The notes under the pieces: generated by a model
What the model saw: the letters and a program-made list of their open reading frames with translations, nothing else
Database searches by the model: none
Told to the model about the DNA's origin: nothing
Translations under genes and position numbers: made by a program
Shown: positions 11,462 to 23,752 of the stretch, piece after piece
Layout: each line of letters opens with the position of its first letter
How positions within the stretch are numbered: the first letter of the stretch is position 1
DNA from: Saccoglossus kowalevskii
Taxonomy: Eukaryota > Hemichordata > Enteropneusta > Harrimaniidae
Assembly: GCF_000003605.2 (NCBI RefSeq)
Contig: NW_003122923.1
Location: 197,618 to 227,281, forward strand
Direction: 5' to 3'
Length of the DNA: 29,664 nt

Positions 11462-12022
11462 TATGACAGGTAGTTATTTAAAAGAGACACGATGACTGAT
11501 TATATATTGACGAGAATTTGTTCCGAAGTATGGGAATAAATCAAATTTGTAAGGCAATTGTGTAATATTTGTCGGTCAAAATTGTTTAAGAATTTAATGC
11601 ACCTTTTGGTGAATTTTCGCTGAAAGCCACATCAATATTTATTCAAACATGTCATTGGCGGCATGTGTTTTCTACATTGATGGTAAAACCCCTGTTCCCA
11701 CTATAAATGTTTTGTGAAAATATAAAAGTTACACTATAACACCATTTCTTCCCCCATAAACAATGCAATCCATGTTTATGATATGGTTGTGACAATAATA
11801 ACAAAATTTTGTCGACCACGAACAAATGTGCGTGATTTATATGCACGAATGCGAATATAAATAATCGCTAAATCATATTTACATATACGTATATGTCCGC
11901 TAAATTGCAAATTTGCAGTATCATTTTTTTGTAATGAAAACAATTACTTTATATTTTTGCAGTTACTTGTTATAATTCTTTTTTAGATTTGAAATAGTTT
12001 GTAATACATTAACGCATTGGCA

Positions 12023-12118
12023 ATGAACACGCTTGATGAAAATGAAGTTCAAACTGTCGAAGAGCATATTAAACCACGTGATATCATAGTTCAAACTGTC
12101 GGCATGAAAGAAATGCAG
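12023..12118 (+). CDS. ODC-like exon 1
   Basis: 32 codons from the ATG, donor CAG|GTAAAT, phase 0. The segment EEHIKPRDII matches the N-terminal helix region of ODC. Confidence 0.8.
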
Positions 12119-15100
12119 GTAAATAAATTAACAATTATTTTTAAATTAAACTTCGACATAACATCTCATAACAGAATATCGTCTTATCCAATGAAGCCGG
12201 TAGTTTTTCCCAAGCCCACGTTTTCGTAGAAAAAGTAACAATGAACAGCAAACACACTCTTTTGTACGACTGTAATATTTTTCTTTATTTCGCACACTTC
12301 AGAAAAATGATGACGCGTTTTATATCATCAATCTTGGGGAGGTAGTTCGACGATTCAAAGAATGGCAGAATGTACTCCCTCGAGTTCAGCCTTTCTATGG
12401 TAAATATGTCACTTTGTTTATTATTAACTATATTCAACACTCACTCGTAAAGTGTTTTTTTTTTAGTATTGCACCAGTTAAGAAATAGTTTGTTATTTCT
12501 CGGGAAGTGTTGTCATGGATCTCAGGAATCAGGAAATCTACAATTCAAATGATACATATGAATACAAACACTTCTTGCACGCCACATATTGTTGTTAGAT
12601 CATTAATCATTAATCACTGAAGTCATGTTTGCTTTTTTGATAAATTTGAATTACTGAAATGTTTTGGCTTATTGAAATTTCGACACTTCAATGGTTGTAT
12701 TACTATGCACCACATCGTCCAAGCAATTTGGGTGTTTCAGATAATCTATGATGCTTTTTGACGGGGAACACGCTATTATTATTGAAAAAAGTTGTGAGAA
12801 TGTGTTTATTTAAGTAAATAAATAACGCAATTTTGTAAGTGCAGGATATTCTGGTAATGATTGTCTATTAAAAATCATTGATATCTCAAATGAAATGCAA
12901 TGTAGAATTGGAGAACTAATTTCGATCGTCATAAAATCTTGCGATTGATTGATTTGTTTTTTTCCTTTAGACGTCATCGCAGGTGACTTGAAAATACGAA
13001 TTATTGATTCAGGCGATATACGTTAACCTTATTTAAAAAATCGGTATTTCAATATGCCAAAATATAATTTTTAATTTATCAAACAAACAAATATAAATGA
13101 ATAATATTCAAAGAAGTATTGGCCTTGCATCATTAGCAAAAGGCGAGAATGTATCCACTCTGGCTCAAGGTCTAATATTTGCCTACTTTGTTCACACTAA
13201 GCAAATCTTCTATTCAATAAATACAGTCTTTTTTCCTTTTCACTTGTGCTGTATATGTATTTGTAATGGACAATAAAACAGGTTAAAAATACAAACCTAA
13301 TTTGTTTTAATCCGTCCTTACACTTAAAATGCGATACATTTTAGTGATTCGATTGTTTTATTTACTCTTAGTAACGTAATTTTTACACTTTTTTCGAATG
13401 GTGTCATGGATTTCCTGATTTCGAGGATACAGTATGAATGTATGATTCCGCTTATTGAAAAGTTAATTTAAGTCATGCAGTACTATTTAGAGTTCACTGG
13501 TTTTAAATATATATTCATTGTGCTCGTATACTTTGTAAGGTGGCGAACTTAAATCGGGGGAGTCGTCACCTGCGCATGCGTCAGATGGCCATAGCGTGTC
13601 ATTGTTTACAAACAAGCGTCTACCCATGAGCCTTTGCGTTTTTAGTGTGTGTTGTTATCGTCGCTTGGGACTCAATTCCCGCACGTGTGCAGGTGATGAC
13701 TCTCCTGCTCTAAATATGGGATTCATTACATATGGACTTGTACATTTTCTTTAAAGACTCTGTATATAAATACGAGTAGTATTTGTTTAAATCTTCGACT
13801 ATGAATTATTTTCCGTAACCATGGCATCCAGAATAGAAAATTATTTACAATTATGGCATCATTTCATCTGCAGCTGTTAAGTGTAATCCTCATCCTGCAA
13901 TTCTGGCAGTACTAGCAGCACTTGGCACTGGTTTTGATTGCGCGAGCAAGGTAAATATGTGAGATTTTAGGAGCATACAACACCCCAGAATGTTCACAGT
14001 ACGAACATGGGAACACCTTGCTATAATAGAAGCTAATCAAGAAGTATAGATGGAATTAAAAAAATATGATATAAGATCTTGTTATGGAATCGAAGTATCA
14101 GCAACACGCGTGAAAAACATATATACTGCCGTATTTTACGTGCAAATTAGCGTCACATAATTACAATATATAATTGTATACAATTGTTTCGTACTGCAGA
14201 CGGAAATTGATGATGTAATGAGTATGGGTGTTCCAGTGTCCCGTATCATTTATGCCGTGCCTTGCAAGTCTAAGACACATTTGCAATTTGCCGAGGAGCG
14301 AAATGTACGTTTGATGACATTCGACAACGAATATGAGTTATACAAAACTAAAGAGATTTTTCCAAATGCAGAGTGAGTATGTAAGGTTATTACAAGAATA
14401 CCTCAAAGTATGCACGAAGACAGTACAGCTGGAGTATCTACCGACGCACAGTGGAGGTCGATGCGCTGCGTACTATCTGAGCGCATACTTTGAGGTATCC
14501 TCATAATAGCCTTATTATTATACATCTTTTCCTTCCAAGGAACAGAATCAGCGAACTTCTTTGTGTGGAGTCCGGTCAAACTCCGATGTCAGCCATGTTT
14601 TTATTACTAGAGGACGCTTACGCGCATAATCATTCCATATTTGGAATTCGCATTTCCTTATATATGAAAATACCCCGTAAAATACCGCAAAATTACGGCA
14701 CGCTGTAACTTAAGGCGTTACGGCGACAGATGTATAATAGTTAACACATTCCAATAACTTATTACTGCACCTCATTTTCCTGTTTGCAATCAGAATCTCA
14801 AAGAATATTAAAGAATAATATTTAAAGATGCAAACAAACCATGTTAAATGCGTTGAAATAACTACAAATACAATACATTACAGTGCTGCGCAACACAACT
14901 TTTTTTTCATTTTCAATTTTTCTAGATTAGTTATTCGGATTTTGGCTGACGACCCTAATGCCTTGGATCCAATGGGTGATAAATTTGGATGTGATGTAAA
15001 CCATACAAGACATCTCCTGAATGTGGCTAAAAACCTTGGTCTAAATGTTGTTGGCGTCAGGTAATTACACTATAGCAATATTACCATATCTCTAATCATT

Positions 15101-18100
15101 TACGTCGAGAGTGCTGGCAATGTAATGACTTTTTAATGCAACAGGTGGTAATAAAACTTCTTTGCGGAATAATAATAATAATAATAATAATAATAAGAAC
15201 GCTCTACTAATTTACATAAATACAAAAGGGTATATTGTACGAGTTGTCCTTTGGTTATTACTAGTCAAGTCCCTCCACTCAGACAAGCCTTTTAGGAATA
15301 GTGTGGCGTTTACAAAATATCTTTCTGTAAATTGTGTCGTTAACACGATTATTTATGTAAAGTGTGTCGTTTACAAGAATTAATTGTAAGCGCGTCATTT
15401 GGTTAAACTAGGAGTTCACCAATATGCTTACATGCAAATGACAAGACACGAATGGTGTAAGCAATCTTAACATGTCTAAAATACCACTAATTATATATGC
15501 TAACATGTATACGTGTGATGGGGGTTGTTATTTTCTAATACTAAGTAATAAACAAAACACACTGATTAAATTTCAGTTTCCATGTTGGTAGTTTTTGTGG
15601 AGATGCATCGGCGTATGCAACTGCTATAGGATTGGCACGACTGGTGTTCAACTATGCATCTGAAATTGGTTTCAACTTCACTCTCCTCGATATTGGTGGC
15701 GGATATCCCGGGACGGACAATGGACCCATTACCATTCAAGATGTGAGTATAATTATTGCATTTTATGTTGCTTATGATGGATGTTTTTTTCATTCTGCTG
15801 CTGCCCTCATATATATATATATCATTATTTAATGATATTACTATATATATATGATATTACTAAGGATGACTAATAATGAACAGGTTCAGCTATTGGCAAA
15901 CTCCCTCATTCACCTGGAGTCCATATGATCTTTTGTTTCTACTCACTGGCGTGGTGACCTTTGTCATGCTAATGGTCATGCTGGCTAGGTGTGGTCAGTT
16001 TGGGTCAGTGTGCTTCTGGACTTGGTGATGTGTACGCCTCATTTGTGCTCCTTGGGTAGCCACACAATTGAGTTTGAAAACATTGTTGGTTTGTGCTTGC
16101 ATGTATTTGATCCTGGAAGTTGTTACTATTCAAGAACCGCACTTTCATATATCATCGTATCGTATTGTAATGCATCATATTATGTTAATGTTAATATAAA
16201 TGTTAAGCAATGGTGCGGATTATTGATCGTGATAATTCCCTTAGGATCCATATATTCCTAGCTAGACACTCTGTGAGCATAAATCTTCACCACAGATGGA
16301 AATTACCTATTAATATAATATTACACTATTGTATGTCTTCTAATTGAATAGTGAATTCATGCAATGAGTCAGAAGATGACTGTATCTGGCAGTGATAAAA
16401 TAATGAAGGATCCTGTATAAACTGCTGTTCCTATGTCAACCGGGTTCTAAACCAGGAAATACATTCTCAACTTTTAAGTCATAAATTAAAATTTTTACCT
16501 GGAATTGCTGATTCCAACATTTAATGTATTAATCCTTTTCTTAAGGTCAAACTCCACCTCCTTCTGCTCCTCCTGCCCCCTTCTCCTCCTCCAAACAAAC
16601 AACGTAATATAACCTTAGTAGAGGTAATACATACATGTATAACTTGCCAATAATATCTTTCATTTCAAATTATCTAAAAATGTGAATGTATTCAATCTAA
16701 ATAACTTGTTAAACTGGTCGCAATTGAAGTATACTTATGTGAATACTTGAATGTATAAGATTTTGATCATGGGTTCACGTTACCAAATTGTAGCCATATT
16801 ACATTAGTTTGGTTGAGTATGTTATAGCTAACTTCAACTTAAATTATTATTATTATTATCATGTTAGGTTTAGTATAAGTCACAGACCCTAACGAGAAAC
16901 GTTATTTCGGGACTATCAGTCCTAAACTATCAAGGTTGACCAGCCACACCGTAAAGCTGACTGCTTTAGGTGAATTCAACAACACGCAGTGATTTTCTGT
17001 ATTCTCTATGAAAGAGTAACAGTTATCCGCAGAATAAAATAACTGTATATTTGTTTGTAGGAGCCCTAATGAACTTTTCTTTGATGGCACATCTTGACAA
17101 CACAACATGTTTGCATGGGATCAACTGGCTCATCATGCTATGCTAAATTGCTTTAACTTAGATGATCTCAGAATTATGTTAGTGGTATATTACATATCAT
17201 TGAAACAATGCCTTACTTACGATAAACTATCTTAGTAGTATTATTGACAATTCTATTATTGACTTAGTTCAATGTTATCTTTGCGAAAAAGTGTTATAGT
17301 TTGAAACTTGCACATGTAGGATGTGATGAAATGGCGCTGATATATCACCTAATTTAGTGGGTCTAACACGGGAGGTCATATGGCAAGCTCATGTTTGACA
17401 TTTATTTGTAAGATAAACTAGATACAAGTAGCCAGAAGACCTGCATATGAATGTAATTTAGATATATTCAAAAAATTAATTCCACTATCAGAACTACATA
17501 TAGTGGCGTTGTGTGCATTAGGAGTACAATGATTCCCTATTTTAATGCGTAAAATCACCACTAACCTATAGTTTTCTCTGATAATAATTATTGTTACAGA
17601 TAGCAGAGAAGATCAACCAATCACTGAATGAACATTTTCCAGTAGGGTGTGATGTGAGAATTATTAGTGAGCCAGGACTGTATTTTGTGTGGAGTGCATG
17701 CACCTTAACCGTGAATGTTATTGGTAAACGTCTCAAAGAAAAAGAGACTTGTACAAATAAAGGTAAATGTTTGACAATTAGTCCAAATCAGGACATCTGT
17801 TAATGAAAACAGCACCGGCGTCAAATCAAAGCCACACATGATAAATATAGTTCATATATTTAGCTGACATGATGCTGAAATAAGGTCTTGAATATGTTGC
17901 AGTCAGCGTGTGGATTCAGTTTAGGTCTGATGTTATCATTGTCAACCTGAGCTACCTATCGCTTCAAAACTTGAGTTAAATGCATTTTTCATATACCTCG
18001 CTGATGACGATACACTTTAAAAAATAAATAGATTTTCTTTCTTCAGCCAAATCTCAATTTCACTCAACAATTCGTAGACAAATCAATCAGTCAACCTCTT

Positions 18101-20162
18101 TTGTCTGTCAATCCGTACTATTATCATATTAAAACAATACATCAATCTACCACAGACCAACCCATCCAATAATATTCACTCATTCATTCATTTTCTATTC
18201 TTGCATTCATTCAATATATTTTCGATTGAACACAGCTATAGCTTAAAGATGATAAATAAAATTAGATATTTTAAATTTTAAAGGTGCAGCCGATGACACT
18301 GTGGAACGCACACAAAAGGAAAGAAGTTTCATGTATTATTGTAATGATAGTAAACACATGTCATTCGGATATATATTATCATGCAGTAATTTGCATTATG
18401 CAATTGTGCCAACATTATTGAAGGTGAGAGGATCTACATATAATACGTTTGTATATTATTTTTTTCAATTGAAACACGCCTGGCATCACCATTACTTGAA
18501 CTCAAACAAATGACTCTAGGTTAATAGAAACACTCCAACGTAAGTTTTCCCCATATATTTAATTCATGGCAAAAGAGTTTAGAATATTTATGATTCTGTA
18601 TGCTAGAATTGATTTATTCAGCGTGTTTTATACTAATGTATATGTATACGATTTGTAAATTGAATCACAAGCACGTACTCGCCCGTGAATGTGTTGAACC
18701 AATTTTTTTCATTATTTTTATTCAGCCTGCTCAATCGAACACACCTAAATTTTCCTCTTGTATTTGGGGACAAACATGTGATGGCGCAGACTTGATTGTT
18801 GGTCACTGTCTGCTACCAGAGCTGGACATCGGAGACTGGATCATTTTTGAAGGTAATATTATAGTCTGTGTATTAAAGTAGTAGATGATATTGGTATACA
18901 ATGTACACATCCCATTGGATTTGATTTGCTCTTCAAAACTCCTCTCAAATTACTCGTGTGTTATTAGGACTGTAGACTGAACTATACGTTTGCATTCTGT
19001 CCACAAAATGTGTATTAATTTTAACGTCGTAAATCACTTATGTTAACGTATTTTGTTCATTGGTGCAGATATAAATGTCAACCATGTTATAATTTGCACG
19101 ATAAATTAATACCAAAAGTAGACAATTGGGTCGATAATAAAATGTTCTCACGACATACATATGCATCAACATGATACTACACTGAATCCGATGTTGAACT
19201 TCAGTGACGTAGTTAGTATCAAATTTCCTTTATATTCGCTTCTCACACTATTAAACCAACATTTCACATACTCAAAGAAATAGAGTAAGTGAGTGAATCA
19301 TTTACAGCTTGTCTCACTGTCGCGAATATGAATAAGGCAAGGCACTGGACATTTTATATTTCAGATTTTGGTGGCTATACCATGGCTGTCGCATCTGGAT
19401 TCAATGGCTTCACAGCACCGATATGTATTTGTATGGCAACACAATCAGTCTGGTGAGTCATATATATTATTGTAATGTTCTTTATGAATAATAAAATATG
19501 GTTAGTGAGTACCTAAATTGACAACATTTTCATCATGTCATAACCTTTAACAAGTATTGGAATTTTTATATATTTCGAATAGTTACCATGTTCACGCCTT
19601 CATTAAGTTAGCAAGAAGGAACGCTTTTAAGTAAAGAATTCTCTGTATGTTATCTCAATCAAATTCCTCATTTACCATATATTATTTGAAAGCCTGGATA
19701 TAGTTGAAACATTTGAGCATACTAGCCATCTGTTAACATAAAACACTGCGATAAAATCTTTCCGTTTTCGACAATGCGACATTCTTTAGTTTTTATTCAA
19801 AAAATACAGTATTTTTACCGAGTAAAATCATATTTTATTAAAGTTATTGTTCATACATAAGCTGTTGAACACACTACATAGTTTGTAATTTCATTCAGCT
19901 TATTTCAGTCATAATTCAATTCAAATAAAAAATAATATTTTTTTTTCTGTAATATTAGGAAAATTATTTATGAGTACATAGAGAATACATTTTGTTATTA
20001 ATTATTCTTAATACAAATTATTCATTAACAGGCAAACATCATGTACATTGGTTCAGCCTTTATGACACACCACTTTATTGTGTCGAATATTTTCATTGTT
20101 CTTGTAGGTCGTTCCTTAAACCACTTCTTGCGAAGGTTACATTACTGACTAAGAAAATGTAA
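12023..20162 (+). CDS. ornithine decarboxylase/antizyme inhibitor family protein with altered active site
   Basis: Eleven exons join in frame at GT-AG junctions to give 438 residues. The fold is that of group IV PLP decarboxylases: N-terminal barrel with the cofactor lysine in AVKCN (K67), TGFDCASKTE (D86), R152, SFHVGS (H195), LDIGGG (D231, G233-235), then the C-terminal domain with TCDG (C367, D368) and GGYT (Y396). Matched to human ODC, which makes putrescine from ornithine, R277 is L275, Y323 is H327, Y331 is S335 and D332 is C336. R277 grips the PLP phosphate and D332 the ornithine delta-amine, so ordinary activity is doubtful. The antizyme-binding segment (LMTFDNEYELYK) is well kept and the C-terminal destabilising tail is shorter. 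An antizyme inhibitor-like role or a new substrate fits; neither is proven. The start is the first ATG after the acceptor. Confidence 0.9.
12303..12399 (+). CDS. ODC-like exon 2
   Basis: Encodes NDDAFYIINLGEVVRRFKEW to PRVQPFY, donor after one base of the next codon. Matches the first barrel strand leading into the cofactor lysine. Confidence 0.88.
13543..13720. repeat. candidate inverted-repeat element in ODC-like intron 2
   Basis: Imperfect inverted arms at about 13543-13575 (core GAGTCGTCACCTGCGC) and 13687-13720 (core GTGCAGGTGATGACTC) enclose about 110 bases. The plan resembles a small MITE, but target-site duplications are unclear and only one copy is seen. Confidence 0.45.
13874..13950 (+). 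CDS. ODC-like exon 3 (PLP lysine)
   Basis: 26 codons, AVKCNPHPAI to TGFDCASK. Contains the Schiff-base lysine and the aspartate equivalent to D88. Donor AAG|GTAAAT. Confidence 0.92.
14200..14372 (+). CDS. ODC-like exon 4 (antizyme-binding region)
   Basis: 57 codons plus two bases. Covers TEIDDVMSMGVP to KEIFPNA and includes the stretch that in ODC contacts antizyme. The donor GA|GTGAGTAT is followed 10 bases later by hairpin/MITE copy 3. Confidence 0.9.
14383..14739 (+). repeat. composite hairpin/MITE element, copy 3, in ODC-like intron 4
   Basis: Same two modules in the same order as copies 1 and 2. Foldback arms at 14383-14426 and 14470-14513 are each about 44 bases (AAGGTTATTAC outward end), followed by module 2 from TATTATACATC to GATGTATAATA. 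It begins only 10 bases after the exon 4 boundary, leaving the donor hexamer intact. The short frame inside is a shadow. Confidence 0.85.
14926..15060 (+). CDS. ODC-like exon 5
   Basis: Encodes LVIRILADDPNAL to LGLNVVGV, including the arginine equivalent to R154 and the lysine equivalent to K169 (DKFG). Acceptor TTTCTAG, donor CAG|GTAATT. Confidence 0.92.
15168..15195. repeat. (AAT)n microsatellite in intron 5
   Basis: About nine AAT units; the frame through it encodes an Asn run and is not a gene. Confidence 0.9.
15577..15742 (+). CDS. ODC-like exon 6 (glycine-rich loop)
   Basis: Encodes FHVGSFCGDASAYATA to GPITIQD, with the PLP-stacking histidine and the LDIGGGYPG loop that binds the cofactor phosphate in the family. 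Donor GAT|GTGAGT. Confidence 0.93.
15743..17599. other. ODC-like intron 6
   Basis: 1,857-bp intron. Holds a pyrimidine-rich tract at 16552-16594 (CTCC/TCCT repeats) and no independent gene; frames at 15989-16261 and 16902-17108 lack domains. Confidence 0.7.
17600..17762 (+). CDS. ODC-like exon 7 (EPGLY, arginine lost)
   Basis: Encodes KINQSLNEHFPVGCDVR to NVIGKRLKEKET. The EPGRY motif of active ODC reads EPGLY. CGx arginine codons need only one middle-base change to CTx leucine codons; the codon here is CTG. Confidence 0.92.
18284..18423 (+). CDS. ODC-like exon 8 (substrate site changed)
   Basis: Encodes SFMYYCNDSKHMSFGYILSC onwards. It aligns without gaps to the family's YYVNDGVYGSFNCILYD, showing Y323 to H, Y331 to S and D332 to C. 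Acceptor TTTTAAAG is AT-rich but in phase; donor AAG|GTGAGA. Confidence 0.88.
18726..18852 (+). CDS. ODC-like exon 9 (TCDG)
   Basis: Encodes SSCIWGQTCDGADLIVGH to DIGDWIIFE. The catalytic cysteine and following aspartate (C360, D361 of ODC) are kept. Confidence 0.93.
19365..19452 (+). CDS. ODC-like exon 10
   Basis: Encodes DFGGYTMAVASGFNGF to MATQSV, with the tyrosine equivalent to Y389 and the FNGF motif. Donor TG|GTGAGT. Confidence 0.92.
20108..20162 (+). CDS. ODC-like exon 11 (C-terminus)
   Basis: 18 codons and a TAA stop, ending SFLKPLLAKVTLLTKKM. Acceptor TTCTTGTAG is in phase. The tail is short and basic and lacks the acidic/Pro-Glu-Ser-Thr-rich degradation tail of vertebrate ODC. Confidence 0.8.
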
Positions 20163-23100
20163 CATGAATCCACCAAGACTATTTTATATGCTTATCGTAC
20201 ATATCGCTGTCGTTGTCTTATTTGCAGTCATCACGGAATGAAGAGCTTAAGCTAAAATATAGCAGTAAATTATTTCCTTGCATTTCATTATTTTGGGTAT
20301 TTCCACGGATAGCACAAGGTATATCAACAAATAATAAAATTCATTTTAATTTTATTGCCAATATGCAGTACGAATTTAGTGTTTGACGATTACTCTCTAA
20401 CAGTAATAAATACATATTTCGATACGAATATATGCATATTTACTCATGTATTAATTATTGCTCTATTAAGATATTTAACATATGTTGTTTATTCGCATAT
20501 ACAATGTCACATAATAATGATATAATAAAAGAGCCAACAGCAAAATACGTGTTTCGATAAGTGCATCGGTACTGCGCAAACGTGCCATCTACTCTACGTA
20601 CAGATTAGAATTAGTATTTTGCGTTTTGTGTACATATACCAACTAAGCATGGTAATACGATTTACAATCGCACCACGCAACTAAAGGTTTATAAATGGTA
20701 GTACATATTTCACTGTATAAATCGTTGATTATTATTTAATTATCCCCTTCATGTTAGCATTATTTCGTAACTAAGCTCGTGTTACCGACGGCAGACAGTG
20801 ATGCGTATTCATGTAAATGACAATAGGCTTTGCAAACTCACTGCAAGAGCCGGAAATTATTGTAGAGTTGAAACAATATAATGTAACAATAAACCACTCG
20901 ATTTTGACATATTTATCACAAGCTGAGCGAGTGTGTATATGGTAGATAAAAGCAATTTTCAAAAATACAAGTACATTTTAAAATGTGAATTCATTGTCAC
21001 AGTGAAAGAAAGTTGTCAAATGTCATTCCATTTTTGTAGGGGGAAAGTAAGATTGCAAATGTAAATCTATTTCTAAAGCGAAATAAAATTACAAATCCCT
21101 AAATTGCATTTTTATTTGTAATTTTTATTTATGCTTTAAAGTTTGATATCGATTTTAATTGTGAAGTCGACATAATTATTTTAGAATTCAAATAATAATA
21201 AAAGATAAAAATAAAATACCAAAAGTGTGACACTTTTCGAAAAGCATGGTCGTAACCCTCCCTGGTTTCCATAATCAAAGCATCAACAACAATAAACAAA
21301 TATGATATAACACCCGAAACAAAAAATTAACTGCATAACTCGTTGATGTTACTTATCTTACTTATCTACGTATCATCTGCGTAGAGCGGTATGCATATTC
21401 AAGGACTACTGTGTTCCACACAACGCACCAGCTGTGGCACCACTCGAATTGTGTGCGTGAAACGAGCCAAAATAAGCGATAACATGACGGATTAAATACC
21501 TAACAGACCGTATTATAAAAGAATAAACACACTATTTTACGTAAAAGAGACTCCTCATCCGATATGTCACCATGGTTGTTAATTAATGTCATATCTGCAT
21601 GTGTGTTATTTAACTTGGTGAACCAATTGCGCTGAATGGGCCTTTAAGGTAGAGATGCAGTTTACCTGACAGCTATTTTAATTAGTTAATTAGGAAACCA
21701 AGATGACCTCCCTTGTCCACAAAACTATATATTTTCGGAAAGCTTATTGTATGAATTTTAAAATGTTGTTAGTATTTTTTTTTGGTCACTGTAGTTTGAA
21801 ATATGCACATAAATGTGCTTTTTGGGTCAAAAGTGATTTAAAAAGAATTAGCTCCTGAACCATGCTTCTATTTCCTGTCAAAATTGGTTTATGGGTACAT
21901 CTGTTTACTATGAAGAAAGTGCCGTCTTGAACAACTGTCTACCATTTGTCAATTTTGCAGGGCAGCAGCCCAAATTTCACTACTTATGCATATAAGTTTA
22001 TGCATATATTAACACCCAGGCTAGTTGTCTGTACGATTGTTGTAACACTGTTCAACCAAAAACAATGCCCCGTTTTGAAGATAAACACATTGTTAATCAT
22101 TTGTGAAAATGTCAAAACAAAAGGTCAAAGAGTCTAGGAGCTATTTTTTTTAAAGTTCTGGGTTGTGCACTAAAAAGAAGCTGAGATAATTGCTAATTTG
22201 CATAACAATTCCCTCAGTAAGAAGTTTGCTAATACTGATAATTAAAATGGCTGTAACAGTTCCAAATTTAAATGTATTATCGTTTTGTTAAAAGTTAAAT
22301 ATAGTGCATAATATGGAGATCCCGTCATTTCTTTTTTTCCCCCGTGTACAGCCTTGCTAAATCTTGCTAAGCATTTAAAAGAGAGAATAATTGCACCTGT
22401 TATCTATATTTTAAAATCGTTTTTTGAGTATGTTCCACTATTCACAATTCTACAAAATTTTAACAAGTGTATAGCCAAGACTGTTTGGATAATAAAAAGC
22501 AAAAAAAAAAAAAATATATCACTCCCAAGTGTCCACGAACCTGCATCTCTACTTTAAATAATAGTTCTCTTATTGGACATTTTGTAACAGTACGTCTGCA
22601 GCAGATATCATCTTTTGCTCGATATCTCGTATTCAGAACACTGGTATGATAACAACAACAATATAATTTCGCAAAGATGACGTGTATTTATCAATTTTCC
22701 CCAACGACTCGTATGGTCATCTACGGTCTTTATCTCACATATCCCATAACTAGGATGCTTTATTTTCGTTTTGCTCAATTTTACAAACCAATGTACCTCT
22801 GGAAAACAAAGCTAATTGGGACGGAAGAGAAGACGAAATGTTGATAATGTATAATTGTACAGTGTTTTGATACACTGATGAGAGAAACTAAAGCATAAAA
22901 AATAAATCATTCGCGTGATTTACACTAGCAATGCCTTTTCACAATCTATACAATTTACTACACCACCAATTCCACTTTTTTGAGAAGTAAAAAAGAACAT
23001 CTAAAATAAATCTTCACTGAAGAAATATGATACCTTACAAAGAGGTCATGCCTTTCCATTTATTTTCATTCACATACTGACGTGAACACTCTGCTCAATT

Positions 23101-23661
23101 GTAAAACTGTAGCAGCTGTCGCAAATCACTATCATCATTGACTGTCAGCCACATACATTCCAATCATCACTGTTCTATTTTATTTCCGGTGAACCACTCA
23201 ATGGTATTGACACATAATAATTTGCCTAATGTTGTATTTCTGAAACAATGGTTAGCTGGTTACAATTAATCACATATCTCCTCTACTTACCCAGATATTT
23301 TTTGGCAAAAACTTTTTTTCACCAAAAGACTCGTCCGAAATGTTCACTCATTTATTTCATAATTACTCGGCTTATTCTGGTAGTTGAGTCACATTCGGAC
23401 AGGAATTAACCGATATTTAATAACGCAATATACGCATCAGACTTTGTACTGTGTTTACTAAGTTCAATACATACTAATGTCAACAGATTGGATGATATGT
23501 CATTCAATTAGTATATATATAGTGGCAACTGGTTACATAGCAACGGCCGAAAACTGCTAAAATCGGTACTGTTGGCAGATTTTGCACAAAAGCTATTAGT
23601 ATCGTTTTGATACTGTAGCATTGCACTGTCAGATTCATGCTCCACAAACAAATTTTAGGAT
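20163..23661. other. intergenic, no gene seen
   Basis: The first part is the 3' UTR of the ODC-like gene. An AT-rich foldback at 21073-21141 (arms near CTAAAGCG and GCTTTAAAG) and an A-run at about 22500 are the only structures noted. Frames at 20771-20962, 21946-22137 and 22354-22649 have no recognisable domain. Confidence 0.5.
20333..20338 (+). terminator. candidate poly(A) signal for the ODC-like gene
   Basis: AATAAA about 170 bases past the stop codon. Confidence 0.45.
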
Positions 23662-23672
23662 TTTATTTTATT
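23662..23672 (-). terminator. candidate poly(A) signal for sulfotransferase B
   Basis: Two overlapping TTTATT words on the plus strand give AATAAA on the minus strand, 80-90 bases past the stop codon of copy B. Confidence 0.5.
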
Positions 23673-23752
23673 TTTAAAATGGTAATGATAGAGTTTTTGA
23701 TTACTGTACGTGTTGGCGCTTGGGCAATCTGACATGAATAATAATTCTTTTA

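Noticed and set aside
14490-14708. 72-codon frame in ODC-like intron 4
   Set aside because: It lies wholly inside hairpin/MITE copy 3; the same sequence occurs in the other copies without keeping a frame.
12023-20162. Idea that the ODC-like gene is a pseudogene because of the lost residues
   Set aside because: All eleven exons join in phase, splice sites are consensus, there are no stops, and many other family residues are kept.
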